64,000 nt of DNA, taken from Papio anubis (lineage: Eukaryota; Chordata; Mammalia; Primates; Cercopithecidae). Both the position numbers and the translations under genes were made by a program. The notes beneath the pieces were generated by a model. The model searched no databases. It saw only the letters and a list, made by a program, of their open reading frames with translations, and was not told the origin of the DNA. Positions within the stretch are counted from its first letter, which is position 1. Every line of letters starts with the position of its first letter. Positions 10,925 to 21,332 of this stretch are shown here, one piece after another. The stretch spans positions 75,479,754-75,543,753 of the forward strand of contig NC_044989.1 of NCBI RefSeq assembly GCF_008728515.1. The letters are read 5' to 3'.

Positions 10925-11875
10925 ATTTATTTATTCATGTTATTTATTTATATGCTATTTTTATTTCGCTTTTTCTTTTAGATTCAGGGTGTACATGTGC
11001 AAGTGTGTTACATGGTATATTGCATGATGCAATATACCATGGGTTTCTAATGATCCTATCGCCCAAGTAGTGAACATAGTACACAATAGGTAGTTTTTAA
11101 ACTCATACCCACCCCTCCCCTTTTTAGAAGTTCCCAGTGTCTATTGTTCCTATCTTTGCGTTCATGTGTACCCAATGTTTACCTCCCACTTTTAAGTGGG
11201 AATAAGCAGTGTTTGGTTCATTGTTACTGTATTAATTTGCTTAGGATAACAGCCCCCAGGTGCATTCATGTTGCTGTGAAGGACATGATTTCGTTCTTTT
11301 TTATGGCTGTGTAGTATTCCATGGTTATATATACTATATTTTATTCATCCAATCCACTGTCGATGGACACCTGGGTTGATTCCATGTCATTGCTACTGTG
11401 AAGGGTGCTGCAATAAACATACAAGTGCATGTATTTTTCTGGTAGAATTATTCACTTCTGTTGGGTATATATACCAAGTAATGGGATTGCTGAGTCGAAT
11501 GGTAATTATATTTTTAGTTTTTTTGATAAATTACCAAACTTTTTCCCACAGGGCTAAACTAATCTGCATTTTCACTAACAGTCATAAGCATTTCCTTTCT
11601 CCAAAGCCCCACCAACATCTATTAGTTTTTGACTTTTTAGTAGCCATTCTGACTTGTGTGAAGCAGTAATCTCATTGTGATTTTGATTGGCATCTTTCTG
11701 ATGATTAGTGATGTTGAGCATTTTTTCATATGTTTTTTAGCTGATTGTAAGTCTTCTTTTGAGAAGTGTCTGTTCATGAACTTTGCCCACTTTTCAATGG
11801 GAGTTTCTTCATGATTTCTTTACATTCTTTATAGATTCCAGATATTAGTCCTTGGTCCGATGCATAGTTTTCTCA
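10925..11875 (-). mobile_element. LINE-1 3' end (L1PB/L1MA-like), antisense
   Basis: Antisense 3'UTR and ORF2 C-terminal region: 'ttaagtgggaataagcag', 'tgtagtattccatggt', 'gaagggtgctgcaataaacat', 'gggtatatataccaagtaatggg', 'ttttcaatgggagtttctt'. It stops abruptly near 11,875, where GC-richer sequence begins. A 31-bp palindrome lies in its 3'UTR. Confidence 0.85.
11011..11041. repeat. 31-bp near-perfect palindrome inside an L1 3'UTR
   Basis: Two 15-bp arms, CATGGTATATTGCAT and ATGCAATATACCATG, are exact inverted copies around a single G. The left arm is normal antisense L1 3'UTR; the right arm replaces expected L1 sequence, so the palindrome is a later local change. Confidence 0.95.
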
Positions 11876-11895
11876 CGGCAATGGTGAGGTGCAGC

Positions 11896-12600
11896 TCAGA
11901 ATTAAACTCTCAAAAGGATGCCTTGGGCTTACATCCAGGGAGAGTGAGGCAATGCTCCAGCAAGCAGTGTGGGCAAGAAGCTGTGGGGAGTGTGGTTCAC
12001 TCACATCTTAGTCAGTTTCACAGCAGCCTGTTGCAGAGCAGTGAGTATTGTCCTAGATATGAGTAGGATGACCTGGTCTCCCTGTCCCTCCTTAGCCAGG
12101 CAGTGGTTGCAGCTGCATCAACCTGAGCTCAGGCTGAAGATGGGGGACAGTCCAGAGTTAAACTCTCAAAATGGAGCCTTGGGCTTGGGACCAGAGAGAG
12201 CCAGGGACCACCCAGGCTGGCAGCATGAGCAAGAAGCTGTGGGAAGTGTGGTCCACTTGAGTCTCAGTCTCAACAGATGATTGTAGCAGGGAAGCAAGTC
12301 CCTGCCTGAGCGTGCATGAGTGCACCCATTCTCCTTTCTCCCTCCTTGGAGCAGTGCAGTGGCTGCAGCCATATCTGTAAATCCCTGGTTTCTGGGCTCA
12401 GAATGGCACCCAGCTGAGGCTGCTCCAGGCTTAGATGCCTGCGGAATTCTGTGTGGTTTCCGTTTCTGGAGCAACATCTCTGTGCAATCTTTAGGCAGCT
12501 CCACATGTGCCCTCGCACTTCCTACTTTTGGAGAGGCCTGTAGAGTCAACTGTCACATCCATATCTTGTGTCCTGGATAGTCAAGAAGATCAATTGCCAA
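11896..12600 (+). repeat. GC-rich tandem units of about 256 bp
   Basis: Two units share 'ttaaactctcaaaa' plus 'ccttgggctt' (11,902 and 12,158) and 'caagaagctgtgggaagtgtgg' (variants near 11,970 and 12,230). They are 256 bp apart and differ by many substitutions. The block is far richer in GC than its flanks and lies directly against the broken end of the antisense L1. Monomers like this occur in L1 5'UTRs, so it may be the 5'UTR of the same L1 with the middle deleted, but I could not recognise the sequence itself. Open frames here overlap on both strands and look incidental. Confidence 0.6.
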
Positions 12601-13004
12601 TGATGGTCAATTATAAGCTAGTTGAAAAAAGTTATGTGAGACAATAGGGACACAATTAGACTTTTTGGTTTATAAAAGCATAAACTTGAAACAATGCTTT
12701 ATCTTTCACTCAGCCCTACCAGAAGTGCCTCATTACATACCCTCATTCTCAGGACCAAATCTATTTTGATTAGCTTTTAACTAAGAAAAAGCTGTCAACA
12801 TGAATCCTTAAAATTATCTGTGTCTCTAAAAGACAGCAGAACTGTAGTAAATATTTAATACTAAAAGCACAAAATGGACAAATATTCAAATTAATAAATT
12901 TTTCTTCTGACTCTCATTAAAGAAAATAATAAATCCAGAATTTATGAAGAAAGTTTTGTTTAAGCATCCTTTAAAAATACACTGAAGATGCTTTATTTTT
13001 CTAA
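12601..13004. other. No feature recognised
   Basis: AT-rich sequence without a recognisable element. Confidence 0.4.
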
Positions 13005-13290
13005 ATTTTGCATTTTAAAAACTTTTAAAACTACAGAAACTGTGAAAGAATAGTGTAATGAACGCCTACATATTTTTAACTTACACGTATTGGTTGTTAA
13101 TATTTTGTCACCATTACTTATTTACCTATGTCATCTATCTAGAGATATACATATTTTTGGCCAAATTGTTGGAAAGTTGAGTGCAGACATCAAAACAGTT
13201 CATATCGAAATACTTCAACCTGTATCTCATAAGAACGAAGCCATTCTTACACATGAGCTATCATTATTAGGTATTTTTCAAGATTGTTGA
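13005..13290 (-). mobile_element. Probable L1M-type 3'UTR, antisense
   Basis: Contains 'gaaagaatagtgtaatgaacgcc', 'ggttgttaatattttgtcacc', 'gtgcagacatcaaaacag' and 'gtatctcataagaacgaagcc', an order I associate with antisense 3' ends of old L1M elements. It may be the 3' end of the antisense L1M that resumes at 14,440. Confidence 0.45.
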
Positions 13291-13560
13291 AAGGATAGAA
13301 TGATATAATATATTTAAAAGTACCTTTCAATAAAGTTTACTTTATTAAACTTTAGGAGCTCAACCACCACACACTGTTCTGAGCTTTATAGACCCCGGTT
13401 TATATTATCAGCAAACTGTTTTTAAGTCTCACATAATTTTCTTACTGCTTAATGATTTTATTTTTAACATGAGAAACCTTGACTTTATTCTATAGTGTGA
13501 CAGATATAAACATTGTCATATTTCAAATAACATCAACTATCCCAGCATCTCTTATACAAT

Positions 13561-13655
13561 ATTCTTCCCTTTCTTTTGACCCTGAATTATTCTTCCCTTT
13601 CTTTTGACCCTGAATTATAGTAGTCTCTTGCACACACACACACACACACACACAC
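13561..13655 (+). repeat. 28-bp tandem duplication followed by a (CA)n run
   Basis: The unit beginning 'attcttccctttcttttgac' occurs twice, at 13,561 and 13,589, with no differences over 28 bp. A CA dinucleotide run follows at about 13,630-13,655. Confidence 0.9.
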
Positions 13656-14439
13656 GAACTCCTTACTTGACATGGTTCTGATATGCATGGATTTTAGTTA
13701 CTATGGTTTGATTAAATGACACCAGTCTCCTAACAACAGAATTAAATTTCAGTTATCATGGTATATTGTGAGTGATTGTGTGAGGTATAAGTTTAAGCCC
13801 ACAAATTACTGCATAAAAAAAAGATGTGCATCATCATCCATGACCAGCCACATTCTTTTAAAGTCTGTCTATCACTAGTCACTGTGCATCTGTTATCAGT
13901 CTATGCACACACAGAAAAGTGAGAAGTTATAGTGCCCCTTGTCTCACAATGATAAACATGTGATGTTTTACAAAAGATGAATAATAAAAAGAGGAAATCT
14001 GCCAGCAAAAATGACCATAAAAATGTTGACACTGCTGTCGTTGGAGAGATTCTAGATAAGAAGCCAGAAGGAACTTAGTAAAAGTCTACTTAATAGTGTA
14101 AATAAGGAAAGTGGTTCTGACAAAAAGAATGAAGATGTCCTTGAGGAAGTGCTGCCAGGAATAAACTCAGCATTAAAAAAATTCTCAGAGACATTTTATA
14201 GTATCAAAAGTGCAAAGGGTAAAATAATGTAAACGAATCCAAACTTAAGTAGGAATATGACAAATTGCCAAGATACAGAAAAGAAGCTTGCTTCCTATCA
14301 TAAGATATACCATAAGAAGAAGGTGAGCAATGTTAAAACGACTCTTGGTGAGTTTTTTACAGATAAATATAGCACTTTAATTATCAACGTTTCTAAAATT
14401 CCGACGTGCTAAATAAACATTAGTTTTTCCATTTTTTTC
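13656..14439 (+). other. Unassigned, possibly a decayed DNA transposon
   Basis: The opening ('gacatggttctgatatgcatgg ... agttactatggttt') resembles terminal regions of pogo/Tigger-like elements. A 33-codon open stretch from ATG at about 13,979 begins MNNKKRKSASKND, with a basic KKRK cluster, and then hits a stop. I recognise no transposase domain, so this is only a suggestion. Confidence 0.3.
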
Positions 14440-14869
14440 CATTTTTCTATGCACTTGTAACTAACCACAGGATAATTTTTAAGACATTTATGAAGGATTA
14501 TAATTTTCCTATTGATTATTAAAATTGTTTTGCATGGTATTGGCTTGCATGGTCATTTTCGAAGTTTCTATTCTGTTTAATTCAGACATCTGTATTTTAT
14601 TTTATTTTAGTGTTGCCAAAAGTATACTGTCTTGAGTATTATAGTTTTTAAAATCAGTTTTATTATGTGTCAGAGCGTGCTCTTCCACCCTTATTATTCT
14701 TACTGTTAAAAATTCTTTACTATTCTCTCTCTTTAGGTAAATTTCAGACTAATTTTTTCAAATTCCACCTCCCATGGAGGTTTGATTAAAATTATGTTAA
14801 ATACAATACTCATTTGGAAAAATTATCATGTTTATAATACTACCTCCTTCTCCCTTCAAGAATATAATT
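14440..14869 (-). mobile_element. Ancient L1M ORF2, antisense (left part of a split element)
   Basis: 'tatactgtcttgagtattatagttttt ... gattaaaattatgttaaatacaa' is the antisense of a conserved part of ORF2 in old L1s. The next part of that same reading resumes at 32,104, so this element was cut by the 17-kb insertion stack. Heavily diverged. Confidence 0.65.
14858..14869 (+). repeat. Left target-site duplication of the nested L1 stack
   Basis: AAGAATATAATT here recurs exactly at 32,092-32,103, next to the poly-A tail. The host L1M sequence reads straight through if everything between is removed. Confidence 0.75.
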
Positions 14870-14872
14870 GTT

Positions 14873-15160
14873 GGCCGGGTGTGGTGACTAACACCTGTAA
14901 TCCCAGCACTTTGGGAGGCCGAGGAGAGAGATCACCTAAGGTCAGGAACTCGAGGCCAGCCTGACCAGTATGGTGAAACCTTGTGTCTACTAAAAATACA
15001 AAAATGAGCCAGGCGTGGTGGTGGGTGCTTGTAGTCACAGTTACTTGGGAGGCTGAGACAGAAGAATTGCTTGAACCCAGGAGGCGGAGGTTGCAGTGAG
15101 CTGAGATAGTGCCACTGTATTCCAGCCTGGGCAACAGAGCGAGACCCTGTTTAAAAAAAA
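14873..15160 (+). mobile_element. AluS, sense
   Basis: Complete Alu from GGCCGGGTGTGGTG to an A-tail, flanked by a 7-bp duplication aattgtt (14,866-14,872 and 15,161-15,167). It landed at the left boundary of the older L1 insertion, between its target duplication and its first inserted bases. Confidence 0.93.
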
Positions 15161-15169
15161 AATTGTTGA

Positions 15170-15403
15170 TCCTTCTCTCACAGACTCCTGAGTGGCACCT
15201 TCCTCCTGCCAGTGCCTGAGCTGACGGTGGGGACAGCATGCTTGTGCCTACTGTTTGAAGAAGCCAGAGCCCTATTCCCCACCCTCGACACCCAGGCCTG
15301 CACGCTCATGCTCTGCATGGCTGTAGCCCTTGTGGTCAGTGGCACCTTTGAGCCCCTAGGCATGAAGCAGTTCATGCTGCAGAGATTGGCAGTTGTCTTC
15401 AGA
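15170..15403 (+). pseudogene. GC-rich coding-like fragment co-inserted with an old L1
   Basis: One frame is open from 15,170 until a stop at 15,422, crossing into the first bases of the L1. It includes stretches such as LLPVPELTVGTACLCLLF and FEEARALFPTLDTQ, with two hydrophobic runs (ACLCLLF, LMLCMAVALVV) that could be membrane-like or helical-repeat packing. GC is much higher than in the flanks. A good splice-acceptor-like sequence, 'ccttctctcacag', ends at 15,183, just before the coding-like part. It lies inside the L1 target duplication (14,858-14,869 / 32,092-32,103) but upstream of the canonical L1 start at 15,404. I do not recognise the protein. It could be a 5'-transduced exon or a template-switch chimera, or chance. 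Confidence 0.5.
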
Positions 15404-16671
15404 GGGGACAAGATGGCTCACTAGATGCATCCAGGAAGCACTGCTTCCACTGAGAGAGACCAAAGTATTGCACATACTTTGAGCAGACCTTCAGAGAGAA
15501 AACACCAAAAGTTATTGGAAAGATGATACAGACCCTGAGAGTGAAGAGGGAGAAAGCTAGGAACCCTTTGCAGGATACATGAATGGTAGGGCTAGTGCAT
15601 GGCCCTGAATGGATCATGGGGAAGGAGTGAGTAAAGAAACGGAGGGACAGCTTACTTTCACCATGGCCCTCTGGGATCTTACCTACAGTGGACCCCACAT
15701 GCTCCCTGGATGTTTGAATTGGCAGTGGGATCTTCCCAGAGAGTAGGCAGAGATAGGGCTTCAAGTGGAGCAGAGCCTAGGGGCTTTTGTGCCTGGGGCA
15801 GCTGCAGTGGAGTATAGCCATAGGAACCCATAGGGCTCCCTATCTTCTTCCAAGTAACTCTAACCCCAGCTGACCACCAGACCAGAAAAGAACAGGGCTG
15901 GTGCTTCCCCATGAGACTGGGGTGCATCTTTTCTGCAGGCCCACCTGCCTACCAGCCCTTCCCAGGACCCCTGCCTGGCCATCCTGCAGGAGTATGCACA
16001 TGGCACAGCCTCTGCTGCTTAGCCTGGATCCTTTGCTCCACCCGAGTAGTTTCCCAGTGGCTTGGGAGCACATCAGATCCCCCAGTACAGCTGGAACCTA
16101 ACTCAAGGGTCCAGGGGATGAAACTGCTGACTGGTCCCTGCACCCTGGGGCTGTGGCACAGAGCTCGAGAGTGTTGAGCTGAGATCTGTGGCTGGTACTG
16201 GAGCTGGGGAGGAGTCCCCATGCTCAGAGCACTGAAAGGGGTGAGACATATGGGTTCATGGGTTGGAGTGGGAGCAGGGTGTGCCTCCCTCCACAGGGCC
16301 AGTTTGCAAAGAACTGCCTATCGCCCTGCCATAGCCTCTGCCTGAGGGAGTCTCATGGAGAACACCTAATAAAGGAAATGCAGACAGAACACCAGTGATC
16401 AGAGGGGTCTCCCCCAAGGCCTAGAAATGGACCTGGTGAGGGAGTCACCTCCCCCTCCTCCACCACAGAGGACAGCTGCAAACGTGAAGAAATACAATAA
16501 AGTCCTGCAGATAAGCACTTATCTTCTGGCCATAATTCTTTAGTGCCGTCTACTGAAACACAACCCAAACTACAGCTCCAAAAATATTCTGTCATTGTGA
16601 AACCAAGGTCAAGAATCCAGTCACAAATAAAGAAACTATACAGATCTTTGGCCCTCTGAAAGCATCCAGAA
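15404..16671 (+). promoter_or_regulatory. 5'UTR/promoter region of the old L1
   Basis: Begins with an AAGATGGC core (15,410-15,417), the YY1-type site at the start of primate L1 5'UTRs, and runs through GC-rich 5'UTR to the ORF1 start region. Several unrelated open frames on both strands across 15.4-16.6 kb come from this GC-rich leader. Activity today is unlikely given the divergence. Confidence 0.6.
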
Positions 16672-18060
16672 ATGAAGCCAAATGACTGTATTCAATTTAC
16701 ACAAAAGTTAAAGGAACATATGCCCTCCCAGATGAAAAGAATCAGCACAAGGATTCTGACAATTCAAAAAGCTGGAATGTCCCCTTAACTCCAAACAAAC
16801 CCACTAGCTCCCAAGCAATGATTCTTAACGAGACTAAAATGACTGAAATGACAGACATAGAATTCAGAATCTGGATGTCAAGGAAACTCATCAAGATTTG
16901 GGAGAAAGTTGAAACCTAATCCAAGGAATCCAACAAAATAGTCAAAAAGCTGAAAGATAAAATAGCAATTTTAAGAAAGAACAAAACTGAACTTCTGGAG
17001 CCAAAAAATTCATTATAAGAATTTCATAACACAATTGGAAGTATTACCAGCAGAATACCTAAAAAAAGAAATGCAGACACAACACCAGTGTCATGCAGCT
17101 GAGAAACAGCATGGGATCAAGCTGAGGAGTCTCAGAGCTTGAAGAAAAGTTCTTTAAATCAAGTCAGTCAGACAAAAGTAAGAAAAAAAGGATTTAAAAA
17201 TGAATAAAACTTCGGAAAAATATGGGATTATGTAAAGAGATCAAACTTACTACTCATTGGAATTCCTGAGAGAAGGAGAGAGAGTAAGCAACTTGGAAAA
17301 TATATTTAAAGACATAGTCCATGAAAATTTTCCTAAATTCAAGAAATACAGAGATCTCCTGCTAGGTATCATTCAAAACACCATCATCAAGGCACATTTG
17401 TCAGATTCACTGAGGTGAACATGAAATAATCTAAAAGGCAGCTGGAGAGAAGAGTCAGCTTATGTATCAGGCCAGCAGCAGACATATCAGCAAAAACCTT
17501 ATAAGTCAGGAGAGATTGAGAGCCTATTTTCAGCACCCTTAAAGAAAAATAAATTCCAACCAAGAATTCAATACCCTGCCATACTAAGCTTCATAAGCAA
17601 ACAAAAAATAAAATCCTTCTCAGACAAGCAAGCACTGAGGAAACTCATTACAACTAGACCAGCTTTACTTACAGCCAGATATGGTGGCTCATGCCAGTAA
17701 ACCCAGCATTTTGAGAGGGTGAGGCAGGCAGACCACAAGGTTAGGAGATTGAGACCATCCTGGCTAACATGATGAAACCCCATCTCTACTAAAAAAAGAA
17801 AATACAAAAAATTAGCTGGGTGTGGTGGCACGCACTTGTAGTCCCAGGTACTCGAGAGGCTGAGGCAGGAGGATCCCTTGAACCCAGGAGGTGGAGGTTG
17901 TAGTGAACCGAGATTGCCCCACTGCACTCCAGCCTGGGTGACAAAGCGAGAGTCTGTCTGAAAAAAAAAGTACTTAAGGAAGAGCTAAATATGAAAACAA
18001 AAGAAAGACAACTGCTACCACAAAACACAGTTAAAGCAACGAAACAACCACATTTGCAAA
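16672..18060 (+). pseudogene. ORF1 remnant of the old L1
   Basis: From ATG at 16,672 through 'atagaattcagaatctgg', 'aaaatgaataaaacttcgg' and 'gggattatgtaaagagatc' to the inter-ORF region near 18,060. L1 ORF1 encodes an RNA-binding trimeric coiled-coil protein. Here stops are frequent and an AluS (17,672-17,969) splits the C-terminal part, so no product is possible. Confidence 0.75.
17672..17969 (+). mobile_element. AluS, sense, in ORF1 of the old L1
   Basis: Starts AGCCAGATATGGTGGCTC and ends in an A-tail. A short duplication 'tactta' is visible on both sides (about 17,666-17,671 and 17,971-17,976). Many CpGs have decayed. Confidence 0.88.
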
Positions 18061-18910
18061 ATAACCAGTTAACAACAGATGGCAGGATCAAAATCTCACA
18101 TATCAATATGAACAATGAATAAAAATAGTCTCAATGGCCCTCTTAAAAGACAGAGTGGCAAGCTGCTATCTTTAAGTGGCAAGTTTGCTATCTTTAAGAT
18201 ACCCATCTCAATGTAATGATACCCACAGGCTCAAAGTAAAGGGATACAGAAAGATCTATCATGCAAATGTAAAACAAAAAAGAGCAGCAGTTACTATTCT
18301 TATATCAGATAAAACAGACTTTAAGCCAGCAATAATTAAGAAGCATAAAGAAGGGCATTACATAATGATAAGAGGTTCAATTTAACAAGAAGACTTAACT
18401 ATTATAACTATATATGCATCCAACATTGGAGCACCCAGATTCATAAAAGAAGTTCTTATTGACCTGCAAAGAGACTTAGACAGCCAAAAAAATAATGTGC
18501 TACTTCAATGCCAGACTGATAGCATTAGACATTGAGGCAGAACACTAATAAATAAATTCTGGACTTCAGTTTGACACTCAACCAACTGGGCCTAAAAGGT
18601 ATCTACAGAATACACAACCAAACAACCACAGACTATACAGTCTTCTTATCTGCACAAGGAACATACTCTAAGATGGATTGCATGCTCAGTCATAAAGCAA
18701 GTAAATTAGTAAATTCAAAATATTAATACCATACCAAGTATCTTCTCAGAGCACAGTGGAATTAAAACAGAAATCGGTATCAAGAAGATCTCTCAAAACA
18801 ACACAAATACATGAACTTTAAACAACTTTCTCCTGAGTAATTCCTGGATGAACAATAAAATTAAGGAAGAAATAAAAAGAATTGAAATTAATGAAAATAA
18901 GTGGTTCTTA

Positions 18911-20243
18911 GGCAAGATGGCTGAACAGGAACAGCTCCAGTCTGCAGCTCCCAGCAAGATCATTGCAGAAGGCAGGCGATTTCTGCATTTCCAACTGAGG
19001 TACTCAGCTCATCTCATTGTGACTGGTTAAACAGTAGGTGCAGCCCATGGAGGGTGAGCCAAAGCAGGGTGGGGTGTCATCTCACCTGGGAAGTGCAAGG
19101 GGTCAGGAAACTCCCTCCCCTAGCCAAGGGAACCTGTGAGGGACTGTGCTGTGAGAAATAGTGCATTCCAGCCCAGACACTATGCTTTTCCCATGGTCTT
19201 CACAACCTGCAGACCAGGAGATTTCTTTGGGTGCCTTCACCACCAGGGCCCTGAGTTTCAAGCACAAAACTGGGTGGCCACTTCAGCAGACACTGATCTA
19301 GCTGCAGGAGTTTATTTTCATACCCCGGTGGTGCCTGGAACACCAGTGAGACAGAATTGTCCACTCTCCTGGAAAGGGGGCTGAAGCCAGGGAACCAAGT
19401 GGTCTAGCTAAGTGGATCTCACCCCCATGGAGGCCAGCATGGTAAGACCCATCGGCTTAATATTCTCACTGCCAGCACAGCAGTCTGAAGTCAACTTGAT
19501 ATGCTTGAGCTTGGTGGGGGGAGGGGTGTCTGCCATTATTGAGGCTTGAGTAGGCGGTTTTGCTCTCACGGTATAAACAAAGCCTCAGGGAAGTTCAAAC
19601 TGAGCAGAGCCCACTACAGCTTGGCAAAGCTGCAGTAGCCAGGTTGCCTCTCTAGATTTCTCCTCTCTGGGCAGAGCATCTCTGAAAGAAAGGCAGCAGC
19701 CACAATCAGGGACTTGTAGATAAAACTCCCATCTCCCTGTGATGGAGAACTTGGGGGAAGGAGTGGCTGTGGGCACAGCTTCAGCAGACTTAAATGTTCC
19801 TGGCTGCCAGCTCTGAAGAGAGCAGCAGATATCCCAGCATAGCACTTGAGCTCTGCTAAGGGACAGACTGCCTCCTCAAGTGGGTCCCTTATGCCCATGC
19901 CTCCTGACTGGGAGACACCTCCCAGCACGGGTTGACAGACACCTCATACAGGAGAGCTATGGCTGACATCTGGTGGGTGCCCCTCTGGGATGAAGCTTCC
20001 AGAGGAAGGAACAGGCAGCAATCTTTGCTAGTCTGCAGACTCCACTGGTGATACCCAGGCCAACAGGGTCTAGAGTAGACCTCCAGCAAACTCCAGTAGA
20101 CCCACAGCAGAGAGGCTTGACTGTTAGAAGGAAACTAACAAACAGAAAGGAATAACATCAACATCAACAAAAAGGACATCCACACAAAAACTCCATCTGA
20201 AGGTCACCAACATAAAAGACCAAAGGTAGATAAATGCACGAAG
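18911..20243 (+). promoter_or_regulatory. 5'UTR/promoter of the L1PA element
   Basis: About 1.3 kb before ORF1. A CAAGATGGCT motif at 18,913-18,922 is the YY1-type initiator site of L1 promoters. The region is GC-richer than its flanks and has antisense-open frames, as L1 5'UTRs do. CpG loss suggests it is no longer active. Confidence 0.7.
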
Positions 20244-21269
20244 ATGAGGAAAGATCAGTGCACAAAGCCTGAAAATTCCAAAAACCAAAACTCCTCTTCT
20301 TGTTCAAAGGATCACAACTCCTCGCCAGCAAGGAAACAAAACTGAATGAAGAATGAGTTTGAAGAATTCATAGAAGTAGGCTTCAGAAGGTGAGTAATAA
20401 CAAACTCCTCTTAGCTGAAGGAGCATGTTCTAACACAATGCAAGGAAGCTAAGAACCTTGAAAAAAGGTTAGAGGAATTGCTAACTAGAATAACCAGTTT
20501 AGAGAAGAATATAAATAACCTGATGGAGCTGAAAAACACAGCATGAGAACTTGGTGAAGCATAAACAAGTATCAATAACCAAATCGATCAAGTGGAAGAA
20601 AGGATATCAGAGATTGAAGATCAAATTAATGAAATAAAGTGTGAAGACAAGATTAGAGAAAAAGGAATGAAAAGGAATGAACAAAGCCTCCAAGAAATAT
20701 GGGACTATGTAAAAAGACCAAATCTACGTTTCATTGGTGTGCCTGAAAATAACAGGGAGAATGGAAACAAGTTGGAAAACACCCTTCAAAATATTATCCA
20801 GGAGAATTTCTCTAACCCAGCAAGATAGGCCAACATTCAAATTCAGGAAATACCGAGAACACCACAAAGATACTCCTTGAAAAGAGCAACCCCAAGACAC
20901 ATAATCGTCAGATTCACCAAGATTGAAATGAAGGAAAAAATGTTAAGGGCAGCCAGAGAGAAAGGTCAGGTTACCCACAAAGGGCAGCCCATCAAACTAA
21001 CAGTGGATCTCTCTGCAGAAACCCTGTAAGCCAGAAGAGAGTGAGGGGCAATATTCAACATTCTTAAAAAAAAGAATTTTCAACCCAGAATTTTATATCC
21101 AGCCAAACTAAACTTCATAAGCAAAGGAGAAATGAAATCCTTTACAAACACACAAATGCTGAGGGATTTTGTCACCCCCAGGCCTGCCTTGTAAGAGCTC
21201 CTGAAGGAAGCACTAAATATGGAAAGGAAAAACCAGTACCAGCCACTGCAAAAACATACCAAATTGTAA
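20244..21269 (+). pseudogene. L1PA ORF1 (ORF1p) pseudogene
   Basis: ATG at 20,244 and TAA at 21,267-21,269 span about 342 codons, near the usual ~338. In-frame stops (for example TGA soon after 20,340) break it. The longest surviving open part, 20,592-20,828, covers the end of the coiled coil and the start of the RRM, with the family motif 'IWDYVKRPNLRFIGVPE'. ORF1p normally trimerises and coats L1 RNA; this copy cannot make it. Confidence 0.88.
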
Positions 21270-21332
21270 AGACCATTGACACTATGAAGAAACTGCATCA
21301 ACTAAAGGGCAAAATAACCAGCTAGCATCATA

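Noticed and set aside
12166..12580. Overlapping open frames of 80-127 codons on both strands
   Set aside because: GC-rich repeat units give chance open frames in several phases; none shows a domain.
15399..16595. Many open frames of 66-121 codons on both strands
   Set aside because: They fall in the GC-rich 5'UTR of the old L1, which is non-coding apart from the ORF1 start.
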